Assembly (NCBI GenBank): GCA_029961745.1
Contig: CP124680.1
Span: forward strand, 5,518,001 to 5,582,000
From: Nocardioides sp. L-11A
Lineage (GTDB): Bacteria; Actinomycetota; Actinomycetes; Propionibacteriales; Nocardioidaceae
Length of the DNA stretch: 64,000 bases
Direction: 5' to 3'
The position numbers and the translations under genes are program-made. Position 1 is the stretch's first letter; each line of letters begins with the position of its first letter. Of this stretch, positions 43,493-51,583 are shown piece after piece. The notes beneath the pieces were generated by a model that saw nothing but the letters and a program-made list of their open reading frames with translations, did not search any database and had not been told where the DNA came from.

Positions 43493-43852
43493 TCAACCTC
43501 CGGCGGGAGCGAGGGCCGCCGCCAGGGAGCGCAGGACGTCGGGCGCGACCCGGTAGTAGGCCCACCGGCCGCGCTGCTCCCGGCTCGCGAGCCCGGCCTC
43601 GACGAGCAGCCGCATGTGGTGCGAGACCGTGGGCTGGCTGAGCCCGACCGGCGCGGTCAGGTCGCAGACGCACGCCTCGCCGTCGGGCGAGGCGGCGATC
43701 AGGGAGAGCAGCTTGACCCGGGTGGGGTCGCCGAGCGCCTTGAACATCCGCGCCAGCAGCTCGGCGGTCTCGTCGGCGACCACCCCGCCGGTGACGGGCG
43801 AGCAGCAGGCGACCAGGTCGGCGGGTTGGATCACCGGCAGCGAGGAGGCCAT
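43493..43852 (-). CDS. arsR: ArsR-type metalloid-sensing repressor
   Basis: 119 residues, winged helix of the ArsR/SmtB family (KALGDPTRVKLLSLI, SQPTVSHHMRLLVEAGL). Cys pairs ACC near residue 14 and CVC in EACVCDL are the As(III)-sensing type. ATG at 43852; MRQDGA at 43870 is an alternative start. Divergent from a flavoprotein and carrier; two operator-like palindromes lie in the 101-base gap. Confidence 0.92.
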   Translation of the reverse strand: MASSLPVIQPADLVACCSPVTGGVVADETAELLARMFKALGDPTRVKLLSLIAASPDGEACVCDLTAPVGLSQPTVSHHMRLLVEAGLASREQRGRWAYYRVAPDVLRSLAAALAPAGG

Positions 43853-43871
43853 GGCGCCATCCTGCCTCATC

Positions 43872-43925
43872 CATTGACATTTGTCGATGGATTCGTCAGG
43901 CTGACGCATCGAAGAACATCGATGC
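43872..43925. promoter_or_regulatory. Two palindromes between arsR and the flavoprotein gene
   Basis: CATTGACA-TT-TGTCGATG (43872-43889, 7 of 8 arm matches) and GCATCGA-AGAACA-TCGATGC (43906-43925, perfect 7-base arms). Position and symmetry suit ArsR binding that would block both divergent genes until arsenite is present. Confidence 0.6.
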
Positions 43926-43953
43926 ATTAGCATCCCTGAGTGGAGGAGCAGTG

Positions 43954-45276
43954 ATGAGTGACCTTCCCGTGGTGGTGATCGGCGCCGGCCCGCAGGGGCT
44001 CGCCGCGGCCGCCCATCTGCTGGAGCGCGGCGTGGAGCCGCTGGTCCTAGAGGCCGGCGACGGCCCCGCGTCCGCGGTGGCGGAATGGGCGCACGTACGG
44101 CTGTTCTCGGCGTGGCCGGAGCTGGTCGACGCCGCGGCCGCGCGGCTCCTCGGGACCATCGGCTGGTCGGCACCTCCGACGGGCTACCCGACCGGGGCCC
44201 AGTGGATCTCCGGCTACCTCGCCCCGCTCGCCGAGGCACTCGGCGACCGGGTCCGGTACGGCGCGCGGGTGAGCGGAGTCTCCCGCCGGGGCCGCGATCG
44301 GCTGGTCGACGCCGATCGGGCGGCGCAGCCGTTCACGATCCACGTCGTGGACCCGGCGGGCACCGAGTCGCGCATCGAGGCCCGCGCCGTGATCGACGCC
44401 TCCGGCACCTGGCGTCGCCCGAACCCGGCCGGCGCCGACGGACTTCCCGCCCTCGGGGAGCGTGCCGCCGCCGACCTCCTCGCCCACCAGGTCCCCGACC
44501 GCTCGCAGCCCGAGCGGTACGCCGGGCGCCACACCGTGGTGCTGGGCGCGGGCGACTCCGCCTTCAACGCGATCCACGAGCTGGTCCGGATCGCCGAGGC
44601 GGCTCCGGGCACCCGGATCACCTGGGCCATCCGCCGGGTCGTGAGCGCAGGCACCTTCGGTGGCGGCGCGGCCGACGAGCTCCCCGAGCGCGGCGCTCTC
44701 GGCCAGCGGGCACGGAAGGCGGTCGAGTCCGGCGTGGTCGAGCTCGTGACCGGCTTCCGCACGGCGGCGATCCGCCCGGAGGACGGGCGCGCGGTGCTGG
44801 TCGACGAGGACGGCCGGGAGCTCCCCGCCGCCGACACGGTCGTGGTGCTGACCGGTTTCCGCCCCGACCTGTCGTTCCTGTCCGAGCTGCGCCTCGATCT
44901 CGACCCGACCCTCGAGGCCCCCCGTCGGATCGCGGCCGAGATCGACCCGAACCTCCATTCCTGTGGCTCCGTGCGCGCGACAGGTGCCGCGGATCTGGCC
45001 CAGCCGGAACCGGACCTCTACCTCGTCGGCATGAAGTCCTACGGCCGGGCACCGACCTTTCTCGCCCTCACGGGCTACGAGCAGGTCCGCAGCGTCGTGG
45101 CCGCGATCGCCGGCGATCACGAGGCCGCCGCGCGGATCGAGCTGGTGCTGCCCGACACGGGGGTGTGCGGCGGCGCGGGTGTGTTCGACGACCCGGACGG
45201 GGCGGGGGGCGGATGCTGCGCCCCGGCGGCGCTCCCGGAGGTGCTCGAGATCGGACGGGCTCCTGTCGACGTCTGA
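43954..45276 (+). CDS. FAD-dependent NAD(P)-binding flavoprotein of arsenic cluster (ArsO-like)
   Basis: 440 residues. N-terminal GAGPQGLAAAAHLLERG binds FAD and a second Rossmann motif GAGDSAFNAIHEL binds NAD(P), the layout of flavin monooxygenases. The Cys residues at the C-terminus (VCGGAGVF, GGCC) resemble a metalloid site. Such flavoproteins sit next to arsR in many actinobacteria; the reaction is uncertain. ATG at 43954 after a strong GGAGGA; GTG at 43951 is the other option. Divergent from arsR. Confidence 0.85.
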   Translation: MSDLPVVVIGAGPQGLAAAAHLLERGVEPLVLEAGDGPASAVAEWAHVRLFSAWPELVDAAAARLLGTIGWSAPPTGYPTGAQWISGYLAPLAEALGDRVRYGARVSGVSRRGRDRLVDADRAAQPFTIHVVDPAGTESRIEARAVIDASGTWRRPNPAGADGLPALGERAAADLLAHQVPDRSQPERYAGRHTVVLGAGDSAFNAIHELVRIAEAAPGTRITWAIRRVVSAGTFGGGAADELPERGALGQRARKAVESGVVELVTGFRTAAIRPEDGRAVLVDEDGRELPAADTVVVLTGFRPDLSFLSELRLDLDPTLEAPRRIAAEIDPNLHSCGSVRATGAADLAQPEPDLYLVGMKSYGRAPTFLALTGYEQVRSVVAAIAGDHEAAARIELVLPDTGVCGGAGVFDDPDGAGGGCCAPAALPEVLEIGRAPVDV

Positions 45277-46513
45277 CGCCCCTTCCCACCCCCGCGGAGT
45301 CCTGGCCACGCTGTGCGTCACGGTCACCGTCGCGTACGGCGTGCTCTACTACGCCTTCGCCGTCCTCGCCACCGGGATCGCCGCCGACACCGGGTGGTCG
45401 GAGACCGCGGTGACGGCGTCGTTCTCCGCCGGAAGCCTGTTCGGTGCCGTGGCCGGCATCGCGGCGGGCCGCACGCTCCAGCACCGCGGCCCGCGCGTGG
45501 TGATGGCGACGGGCAGCGTCGTGGGAGCAGCAGGCGTCGCGGTGGTCGCCGGCGCGCCGTCCCTGCCGGTCTTCGCCGCCGGCTGGCTGGTGGCCGGCGC
45601 CGGTAGCGCCGGCACCTTCTATCCGCCGGCCTTCGCGGCCCTCACCCACTGGTACGGCGCGCGACGGGTGCAGGCGATCACGACCCTCACCCTCGTGGCC
45701 GGGTTCTCGTCGACCGTCTTCGCGCCGTTGACGGCCGCTCTCCAGGACCTCGCCGGGTGGCGGGTCACCTATGTCGCCCTCGGCGTCGTCCTGGCGGCCA
45801 CCGCCCCCGCCCATGCCGTGGCCCTGCGCCTGCCCTGGCATCCCGGCGCTCCGGACCCGGCGGCGACGACCGCCCCGCCGGAGTCGGAGCGGTCGGCGTC
45901 GGACCGGGGCGTCCTGACCAGCCGCACCTTCGTGGTGCTGACCGCGTCCGGTGCCCTGATGTCACTGGTCATGTACGCCTCGCTGATCCATCTCGTCCCG
46001 CTGCTGCAGGACCGTGGCGCGGGCGTCCAGCTCGCCGCCTGGGCGGTCGGCCTCAGCGGCGCCGGGCAGGTCGCCGGCCGTCTGCTCTACCCGGCCCTGG
46101 ACCGCTGGATGGCACCCAACCCCCGGGCCGCGACGATCATCCTGGTCCTGGCCGTCGCGGTGCTCGCCCTCGCCGCCGTCCCCGGACCGGTGTCGGTGGT
46201 GATCGCGATCGCCGTCGTCGCCGGCGCCGCCCGTGGGCTCTTCACCTTGATCAGCGCCACGGTCGTCAGTGAGCACTGGGGTCCCGAGCGGTACGCCGCG
46301 CTGAACGGGGTCTACAACGCCCCGCTCGGCGTGGCCGCCGCCCTGGCTCCGGCGGCCGGCGCGGCGATCGCGACGTGGACCGGCAGCACCACCGGCCTGT
46401 TCGTCACGCTCGGCTGCCTCGGCGTGGTGGCCGCGGCGCTGAGCGCCGTGGCCGGCGGCGCACCTCCGGTCGGCCGCGCGTGGAGCCGGCGCGGTCGCTC
46501 CGCGCACAGCTAG
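45179..46513 (+). CDS. MFS transporter of arsenic cluster
   Basis: About 400-444 residues with 12 membrane helices; motifs AGSAGTFYPPAFAALTHWYGARRVQAITTL. In-frame starts are unusual: GTG at 45179 overlaps the flavoprotein gene by 98 bases, and no ATG/GTG/TTG lies between the flavoprotein stop and the first helix, so the true start is either that GTG or a rare codon such as the CTG near 45261. Co-transcription with the flavoprotein suggests export of an arsenic species, as inference. Confidence 0.8.
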   Translation: MCSTTRTGRGADAAPRRRSRRCSRSDGLLSTSDAPSHPRGVLATLCVTVTVAYGVLYYAFAVLATGIAADTGWSETAVTASFSAGSLFGAVAGIAAGRTLQHRGPRVVMATGSVVGAAGVAVVAGAPSLPVFAAGWLVAGAGSAGTFYPPAFAALTHWYGARRVQAITTLTLVAGFSSTVFAPLTAALQDLAGWRVTYVALGVVLAATAPAHAVALRLPWHPGAPDPAATTAPPESERSASDRGVLTSRTFVVLTASGALMSLVMYASLIHLVPLLQDRGAGVQLAAWAVGLSGAGQVAGRLLYPALDRWMAPNPRAATIILVLAVAVLALAAVPGPVSVVIAIAVVAGAARGLFTLISATVVSEHWGPERYAALNGVYNAPLGVAAALAPAAGAAIATWTGSTTGLFVTLGCLGVVAAALSAVAGGAPPVGRAWSRRGRSAHS

Positions 46514-46528
46514 CCTCGGGACCCGGAT

Positions 46529-47221
46529 TCAGCCGGATCCGGGATCACGCAGGAGCGGCGCGAAGCGGCGGATCCGGGTCGCGAGGTCGTCGTGCGCGCG
46601 TTCGAAGGCGGCACTCGTCCCGACGGCGACCGGGTCGGGGACCGACCAGTGCACCGGAGCCGAGCCGCCGACCTCCTCGTGAGCCCGGTCGCAGACGGTG
46701 ACGACCAGGTCGTCCGCCACCAGCGCGGGGATGATCTCGTCGAGACGCCGCGGGGCGACGTCGGGCAGCTCCAGGTCGTGCCGCCGGGCGACGGCCAGGG
46801 CGCCGCGCGCGACCCGCTCGGCCGGATGGGTCCCGGCCGACGTGGCCGGGATCGGGCTGGCCCGGCGCCACAGCGCGACCGCCAGGTGGGAGCGGGCGGT
46901 GTTGGCGGTGCACACGAAGACGACCCGGCCCGGTGTCGCGAGCGCCGGCACGCCGGGGGCGACGTCCGGCTCGGCGGCCAGGCGCCAGTAGCTGCGGCGC
47001 CCGTCTCCCTCGGAGGGCCGGCGCGCGATGACGCCCGCGCCCTCGAGGATCTTGAGGTGGTGGGCGAGCAGGTTGGACGGGGTGCCCAGCCGCGCCGACA
47101 GCTCGGACGACGCGGCGTCGCCGATCGCGAGCAGGTCGACCACCTGCAGGCGGGTCGGGTCGGCGAGCGCGGCATGGACCGCGACCCGACGCGCCAACTC
47201 GGCATTTGACTCAGTGTTCAT
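46529..47221 (-). CDS. ArsR-ArsC fusion (repressor joined to LMW-phosphatase-type arsenate reductase)
   Basis: 230 residues. The first about 90 are an ArsR winged helix (LADPTRLQVVDLL, TPSNLLAHHLKILEGAGVI); the rest is a low-molecular-weight phosphatase fold with P-loop CTANTARSH (Cys-x5-Arg) and an Asp-Pro pair (VPDPVAVG). Both domains look intact, so one protein senses arsenic and may reduce arsenate. ATG at 47221, divergent from an aquaglyceroporin-like gene, with a repeat-rich gap. Confidence 0.9.
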   Translation of the reverse strand: MNTESNAELARRVAVHAALADPTRLQVVDLLAIGDAASSELSARLGTPSNLLAHHLKILEGAGVIARRPSEGDGRRSYWRLAAEPDVAPGVPALATPGRVVFVCTANTARSHLAVALWRRASPIPATSAGTHPAERVARGALAVARRHDLELPDVAPRRLDEIIPALVADDLVVTVCDRAHEEVGGSAPVHWSVPDPVAVGTSAAFERAHDDLATRIRRFAPLLRDPGSG

Positions 47222-47240
47222 TGCCTCAATATTGACTGAG
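47211..47240. promoter_or_regulatory. ArsR operator candidate between the fusion gene and the channel gene
   Basis: CTCAGT (47211-47216) and ACTGAG (47235-47240) enclose a 10-base palindrome TCAATATTGA (47226-47235). It overlaps the start of the fusion gene and lies 20 bases before the divergent start, so ArsR could shut both. Confidence 0.5.
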
Positions 47241-47259
47241 CGATCTCGGGCCGGTCAAG

Positions 47260-47988
47260 ATGTGCGACGTGAGCCCGCCCCCACTGTCGCGCCGCCTGGC
47301 GGCCGAGTTCCTCGGCACCGCCCTCCTCGTGGCCGTCGTGGCCGGCTCCGGCATCGCCGCGGAGACGCTCTCTCCCCACGACGTCGGCCTGCAGCTGCTG
47401 GAGAACTCCACCGCGACCGCGCTCGGGCTGACCGTGCTGATCTTGTGGTTCGGGCCGGTCTCGGGCGCGCACTTCAACCCCGTCGTCTCCCTCGCCGACT
47501 GGTTCCTCGGCCGCCGGAGCGGCGCGGGCCTGTCCCTCGCCGAGGTCGTGGCGTACGCCGCGGCCCAGGTCGCCGGCGGGATCGCCGGTGCGGTGCTGGC
47601 CAACGTGATGTTCGAGGTCGACCAGGGCCTCTCGGACAAGGACCGGCTCGGCAGCGGCCCTCTGGTGGCGGAGGTCGTGGCGACCGCGGGGCTCGTGGCG
47701 CTGGTCTTCGCGCTCGCCCGCACCGGCCGCGGAGCCCTGGCCGCGCCCACCGTCGGCGCCTACATCGGGGCGGCGTACTGGTTCACCAGCTCGACGTCGT
47801 TCGCCAATCCCGCCGTCACGATCGGCCGGGTGTTCACCGACACCTTCGCCGGCATCGCGCCGGGCTCGGCGCCGACCTTCGTCGGCATGCAGCTCGTCGG
47901 TCTGCTGGTCGGGATCGCCGCCACGCTCGCGCTCTATCCCGACGCCGGCGACCGGGCCGACGACGTCGTCGTTCCGCACCGAGACTGA
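47260..47988 (+). CDS. MIP family channel (aquaglyceroporin, AqpS-like)
   Basis: 242 residues, six membrane helices. Both asparagine-proline boxes are present as HFNPVVS (NPV instead of NPA) and FANPAVT. In arsenic operons such channels let arsenite flow out. ATG at 47260 or GTG at 47269 are both possible. Followed 13 bases later by an arsenate reductase, so they form a cascade: reduce arsenate, release arsenite. Confidence 0.9.
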   Translation: MCDVSPPPLSRRLAAEFLGTALLVAVVAGSGIAAETLSPHDVGLQLLENSTATALGLTVLILWFGPVSGAHFNPVVSLADWFLGRRSGAGLSLAEVVAYAAAQVAGGIAGAVLANVMFEVDQGLSDKDRLGSGPLVAEVVATAGLVALVFALARTGRGALAAPTVGAYIGAAYWFTSSTSFANPAVTIGRVFTDTFAGIAPGSAPTFVGMQLVGLLVGIAATLALYPDAGDRADDVVVPHRD

Positions 47989-48001
47989 TCCAGGAGATCC
48001 C

Positions 48002-48409
48002 ATGACCACCTCAGAACCGCGCCCGACCGTGCTGTTCGTCTGTGTCCACAACGCCGGCCGCTCGCAGATGGCTGCGGGCTGGCTCCAGCACCTCGCCCGC
48101 GACCGGGTCGAGGTGCTCTCGGCCGGCTCACAGCCCGCCGACCTGATCAACCCGGTGGCCGTCGCCGCGATGGCCGAGGTCGGCATCGACATCGCGACGG
48201 AGCAGCCGAAGGTGCTCACCGAGTCGGCCGTGCGGGAGGCCGACGTGGTCGTCACCATGGGCTGCGGCGACGCATGCCCGTTCTTCCCCGGCAAGCGCTA
48301 CGAGGACTGGGCCCTCGACGACCCGGCGGGCCAGGACCTCACCGCGGTCCGGCCGATCCGCGACGAGATCCGACGCCGCGTCGAGGCCCTGCTCGCCGAG
48401 CTCACCTAG
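48002..48409 (+). CDS. arsC: Arsenate reductase (LMW-phosphatase-type ArsC)
   Basis: 135 residues. P-loop Cys in CVHNAGRSQM, further Cys in GCGDACPFFPG and the EDWALDDPAGQ segment match thioredoxin/mycothiol-coupled ArsC. ATG at 48002 with GGAG upstream. Reduces arsenate to arsenite in the cytoplasm. The stop overlaps the stop of the convergent hydrolase gene. Confidence 0.94.
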   Translation: MTTSEPRPTVLFVCVHNAGRSQMAAGWLQHLARDRVEVLSAGSQPADLINPVAVAAMAEVGIDIATEQPKVLTESAVREADVVVTMGCGDACPFFPGKRYEDWALDDPAGQDLTAVRPIRDEIRRRVEALLAELT

Positions 48410-49410
48410 CTCGGGACCGGAGTACTCCACCGCGGCGCGTGGTCCTTGTCGACCAGTACCGCCCGCACCCCCTCGACGAAGTCGTCGCTGGCGATCATCT
48501 CCCGGGCGGTCTCCAGCTCGGCCCGCAGGCACGCGTCGAGCGAGCGGCCGCGCCCCTCGACGAGCAGCCGGTCGGTCACCGCGAGGCTGTACGGCGACGC
48601 CGCGTCCAGGGCCGCGCGGGTCTCGTCGGCCCAGGCACCCACGGCACCCGGCGACCCGGTGAGCCGGTCCAGGCGGGTCCGGATCCCAGCCAGGTCGGGG
48701 GCGCTGAACACCCACTCCAGCTCGGGGCGCACGGGGGCCAGCCGGCCGGCGTCCCCCGGCTCGTCGGGGGCGAGCTCGCGCAGCAGCTGCTCCAGGGGAC
48801 CGTCGTAGGCGACGATCAGCTCGGGCAGCCGGGCCAGGTCGGTGGCCGAGCAGGCGTGGGTGGCGAGGCCGAGCGCGAGTGCGTCGGCGGCGCCGATCCG
48901 GGCGCCGGTGAGGCCGAGGTAGCGGCCGGTGTGGCCGGGCAGCCGGGGCAGGAAGTGCGAGCCGCCGACGTCGGGGAAGAAGCCGATCCTGGTCTCCGGC
49001 ATCGCGAACGACGCCTCCGGGGAGACCACGACGAAGGTGCCGTGGACGCTGAGGCCCATCCCGCCGCCCAGGCAGATCCCGCCGACCAGGGCCACGACCG
49101 GCACCGGGTAGCTGCCGAGCAGCGCGTTGACGGCGTACTCGGTCTCGAAGAAACGCAGGCTCTCGTCATGCCGGCCGACCAGGGAGTTCTCCCGGACCCG
49201 GCGGATGTCGCCGCCGGCGGAGAACGCCCGCTCCGAGGCGCTCTCCACGATCACCGCGCGGAGACCGGCGTCGCGCCATTCCTCGAGCGCAGCGCCGATC
49301 CGCTCGACCATGCCGAGGGTGATCGCGTTGAGGGCGCGGGGACGGTCGAGCACGATCCGGCCCACCGGCCCGAGCCGTTCGATGCGTACGTCGTCGCCCG
49401 GGTCCACCAC
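48406..49410 (-). CDS. Enoyl-CoA hydratase/isomerase family, 3-hydroxyisobutyryl-CoA hydrolase-like
   Basis: 334 residues, crotonase fold: oxyanion-hole motifs RAFSAGGDIRRVRE and GICLGGGMGLSVHG, and the catalytic-Glu segment MPETRIGFFPDVGGSHFLPRLPG typical of the HIBCH branch of valine breakdown. GTG at 49410 with GGGAGA upstream; the open frame extending to 49599 is not used because it runs into the next gene. Standalone gene, so exact substrate is open. Confidence 0.88.
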   Translation of the reverse strand: MVDPGDDVRIERLGPVGRIVLDRPRALNAITLGMVERIGAALEEWRDAGLRAVIVESASERAFSAGGDIRRVRENSLVGRHDESLRFFETEYAVNALLGSYPVPVVALVGGICLGGGMGLSVHGTFVVVSPEASFAMPETRIGFFPDVGGSHFLPRLPGHTGRYLGLTGARIGAADALALGLATHACSATDLARLPELIVAYDGPLEQLLRELAPDEPGDAGRLAPVRPELEWVFSAPDLAGIRTRLDRLTGSPGAVGAWADETRAALDAASPYSLAVTDRLLVEGRGRSLDACLRAELETAREMIASDDFVEGVRAVLVDKDHAPRWSTPVPS

Positions 49411-49503
49411 GGACCGCAGTCTCCCAGAGGCGTCCCGGACCACCCGTCCGAGGGCGGCTGGGTACCGTTCACGACGACGTACCGACCAGCCCGAGGAGCC
49501 CCC

Positions 49504-49722
49504 GTGGACGACCTGTTCGAGATCGACCAGACCCAGCGCCTGCGCCGCGAGGAGGCCGCCGCCCGGCTCCGGGCGCTGGCGGACTCGCTGGAGCGGCACA
49601 ACAGCGTGACCTTCGAGCGCGAGGGCCGCCGGATCACCGTCGACGTCCCCGACGAGGTCGAGCTCACGGTGGAGGTCGAGATCGGCGAGGAGAACGAGCT
49701 GGAGGTCGAGCTCCGCTGGTGA
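49504..49722 (+). CDS. Amphi-Trp domain small protein
   Basis: 72 residues: MDDLFEIDQTQRLRREEAA at the start and VEIGEENELEVELRW at the end, with the characteristic alternating hydrophobic/charged pattern and the final Trp. Function of the family is unknown. GTG at 49504 follows GAGGAG. Confidence 0.85.
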   Translation: MDDLFEIDQTQRLRREEAAARLRALADSLERHNSVTFEREGRRITVDVPDEVELTVEVEIGEENELEVELRW

Positions 49723-49740
49723 CCCGGCGGCCGGCGCCGC

Positions 49741-49977
49741 TCAGTCCTCGGGCAGCTCGGCGTAGGCCGCCTTCATGGCGTTGTACCAGCCGAGGGACTT
49801 CTTGGGGTGCAGCCAGCGGTACTTCATCTCCTGTCGTGCCTGCTGGTGCGCCTCGTCCCCGGCCTTGACGACCTCCTTGAGGTGCTTGTCCTGGGCGACG
49901 ATCACCTCGTCCGCGTCCTTGCCCTGGTGCGCGAGGTCGCAGGGGCCGCCGAGCTGCCGGCAGGTCATGGTCTTCAT
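49741..49977 (-). CDS. DUF1059 small protein
   Basis: 78 residues starting MKTMTCRQLGGPCDLAHQGKD, with the Cys pair of DUF1059 and a C-terminal Lys/Trp-rich helix (PKKSLGWYNAMKAAYAELPED). Function unknown. ATG at 49977; Met4 is an alternative. Convergent with the amphi-Trp gene. Confidence 0.8.
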   Translation of the reverse strand: MKTMTCRQLGGPCDLAHQGKDADEVIVAQDKHLKEVVKAGDEAHQQARQEMKYRWLHPKKSLGWYNAMKAAYAELPED

Positions 49978-50081
49978 CCGGATTCCTTCCTGTGGTCCTT
50001 GTCCTCATGACGTACGCCGGGCCGCGCGTGTGACCGGTCGGCGCGATCCTCTTCGCATCGATGCCGGGATCGGCTCCCGGG

Positions 50082-50915
50082 TCAGCGCCGGCGCGGCCCG
50101 TCGCGGCGGACCACCCGGGCGAGCACAGCGGGCTCGGCCCGGAAGTCGATCCGGCGCACGAGGCCGTCGGCGACCGTGAAGTCGAAGACGACCCTCGCCA
50201 CGCCCCGGTCGAACCAGGCCGAGCCGGGCCGCGAGCCCAGGTAGACCGCCAGCGCCGCGTGGGCCGCACCGTCGAAGAAGGTGGCGATCTCCCGGCCGCC
50301 CGCGATGCGCCGCGGCGTACCGATCACCACCGCGGCGTCGTCGCCGGCCACCACCGCGTCCGGTGCGAGCAGCTGGACCAGGCGGGCGAAGTCGCCCTCG
50401 CGCGCCGCGGCCATGAAGGCGTCCACGACCTCCCAGTCGGCCAACGCGTCCTCGGATCGGGGCTGCGCCACCTTGCTCCGGGCGCGCGAGGCCAGCTTGC
50501 GGGCGGCGACCGGAGTGACGTCCAGCAGCGTGGCGATGGTCGGGAAGTCGAAGCCGAAGCTGTCGTGCAGGACGAACGCCACCCGCTCGCCCGGGCTGAG
50601 CCGGTCGAGCACCACCTGCAGGGCGATCCCGACGGTGTCGGCGAGTGCGACGTCGTCGGCCGGGTCGGGCTCGACCTCGACGAGCTCCACCTCGGCGACG
50701 GGCACCGGCGTACGGGCCCGCAGCCGGTCCAGGCACAGCCGGGTGGTGACCGTCGTCAGCCACGCCGGCAGGCTCTCGATGGCGGCGGCGGTGCCGTGCA
50801 GCCGCAACCACGCCTGCTGGACGACGTCCTCGGCCTCGCCGGCGTCACCCAGGACGTGGGTCGCCAGTCCCACCAGACGTGGCCGCTCCGCCTCGAAGCC
50901 CTCGGTCCGGTCCAT
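50082..50915 (-). CDS. ECF sigma factor, SigJ-type with SnoaL-like C-terminus
   Basis: 277 residues. Sigma region 2 (FEAERPRLVGLATHVLG, AEDVVQQAWLRLHG) and region 4 (LSPGERVAFVLHDSFGFDFPTIATLL) are followed by a SnoaL/NTF2-like domain (about 160-277) that modulates activity in this group. No anti-sigma gene is adjacent. ATG at 50915. Typical signal is oxidative or envelope stress in relatives. Confidence 0.9.
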   Translation of the reverse strand: MDRTEGFEAERPRLVGLATHVLGDAGEAEDVVQQAWLRLHGTAAAIESLPAWLTTVTTRLCLDRLRARTPVPVAEVELVEVEPDPADDVALADTVGIALQVVLDRLSPGERVAFVLHDSFGFDFPTIATLLDVTPVAARKLASRARSKVAQPRSEDALADWEVVDAFMAAAREGDFARLVQLLAPDAVVAGDDAAVVIGTPRRIAGGREIATFFDGAAHAALAVYLGSRPGSAWFDRGVARVVFDFTVADGLVRRIDFRAEPAVLARVVRRDGPRRR

Positions 50916-50959
50916 GGCCGCCAGCCTTCCACGTCGGGCCACGTGCGAGGCTGACCCCC

Positions 50960-51580
50960 GTGAACGGGCAGCAGCTGGCGCAGTGGCTCGAGGACCTCGC
51001 CCTGGCCGACCACCTCGGCGCGGCCGGGCTGCCGACCTTCGAGCGCGACCTCGGCGGCCTCGCCCGCTGGCGCGATCCCGGCACCGGCGCACCGCTGACC
51101 GACGAGCAGCTCGCCGACCTGGACCGGCTGCTCCACCAGGACGGCGACGACCCGGCGCACGCGGTCCCGCTCGCGCTGGTGCAGCTGCGCCGCCGGGCCC
51201 AGGTCCGCGCCGGGCTCCTGGCCTCGCCGACCCACACCTATGCGAGCCTCGCCGAGGTGCGCGGGGTGTCGGAGAACGCCGCCCGGTTCGCCGTTCACAA
51301 GGCGGCCGAGCGCGGCGCGCTGCTCGTGGTCCCGCACGACGGCGGCGTACTCGTCCCGTCCTTCCAGCTCGGCGACGACGGCCAGGTGCGGCCCGAGCTG
51401 ACGGCCGTCCTCGAGCCGCTCCTCGCCTCGACGATGGATCCGTGGCAGGTGTGGACCTGGCTCACCCAGCCGGCCGGGCTGCTCGGCGGACTGGTCCCCC
51501 ACGAGGCCGCGCGCGACGCCGACGAGGCACCGATCGTGCGCCATGCCGCGGTCCGGCTGGCGGAGCGCGCGCACAGCTGA
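50960..51580 (+). CDS. Unknown DNA-binding-like protein
   Basis: 206 residues. THTYASLAEVRGVSENAARFAVHKAAERGALLVV is a predicted helix-turn-helix in the middle; the last 60 residues (LLASTMDPWQVWTWLTQPAG, GGLVPHEAARD) look like the C-terminal part of Xre/MbcA-type antitoxins. No toxin gene adjoins. Start GTG 50960. Convergent with the SulP gene. Confidence 0.68.
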   Translation: MNGQQLAQWLEDLALADHLGAAGLPTFERDLGGLARWRDPGTGAPLTDEQLADLDRLLHQDGDDPAHAVPLALVQLRRRAQVRAGLLASPTHTYASLAEVRGVSENAARFAVHKAAERGALLVVPHDGGVLVPSFQLGDDGQVRPELTAVLEPLLASTMDPWQVWTWLTQPAGLLGGLVPHEAARDADEAPIVRHAAVRLAERAHS

Positions 51581-51583
51581 TCG

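Noticed and set aside
48406..48409. Overlapping stop codons of arsC and the hydrolase gene as a signal
   Set aside because: CTAG overlap of convergent ends is common in compact genomes and needs no special role.
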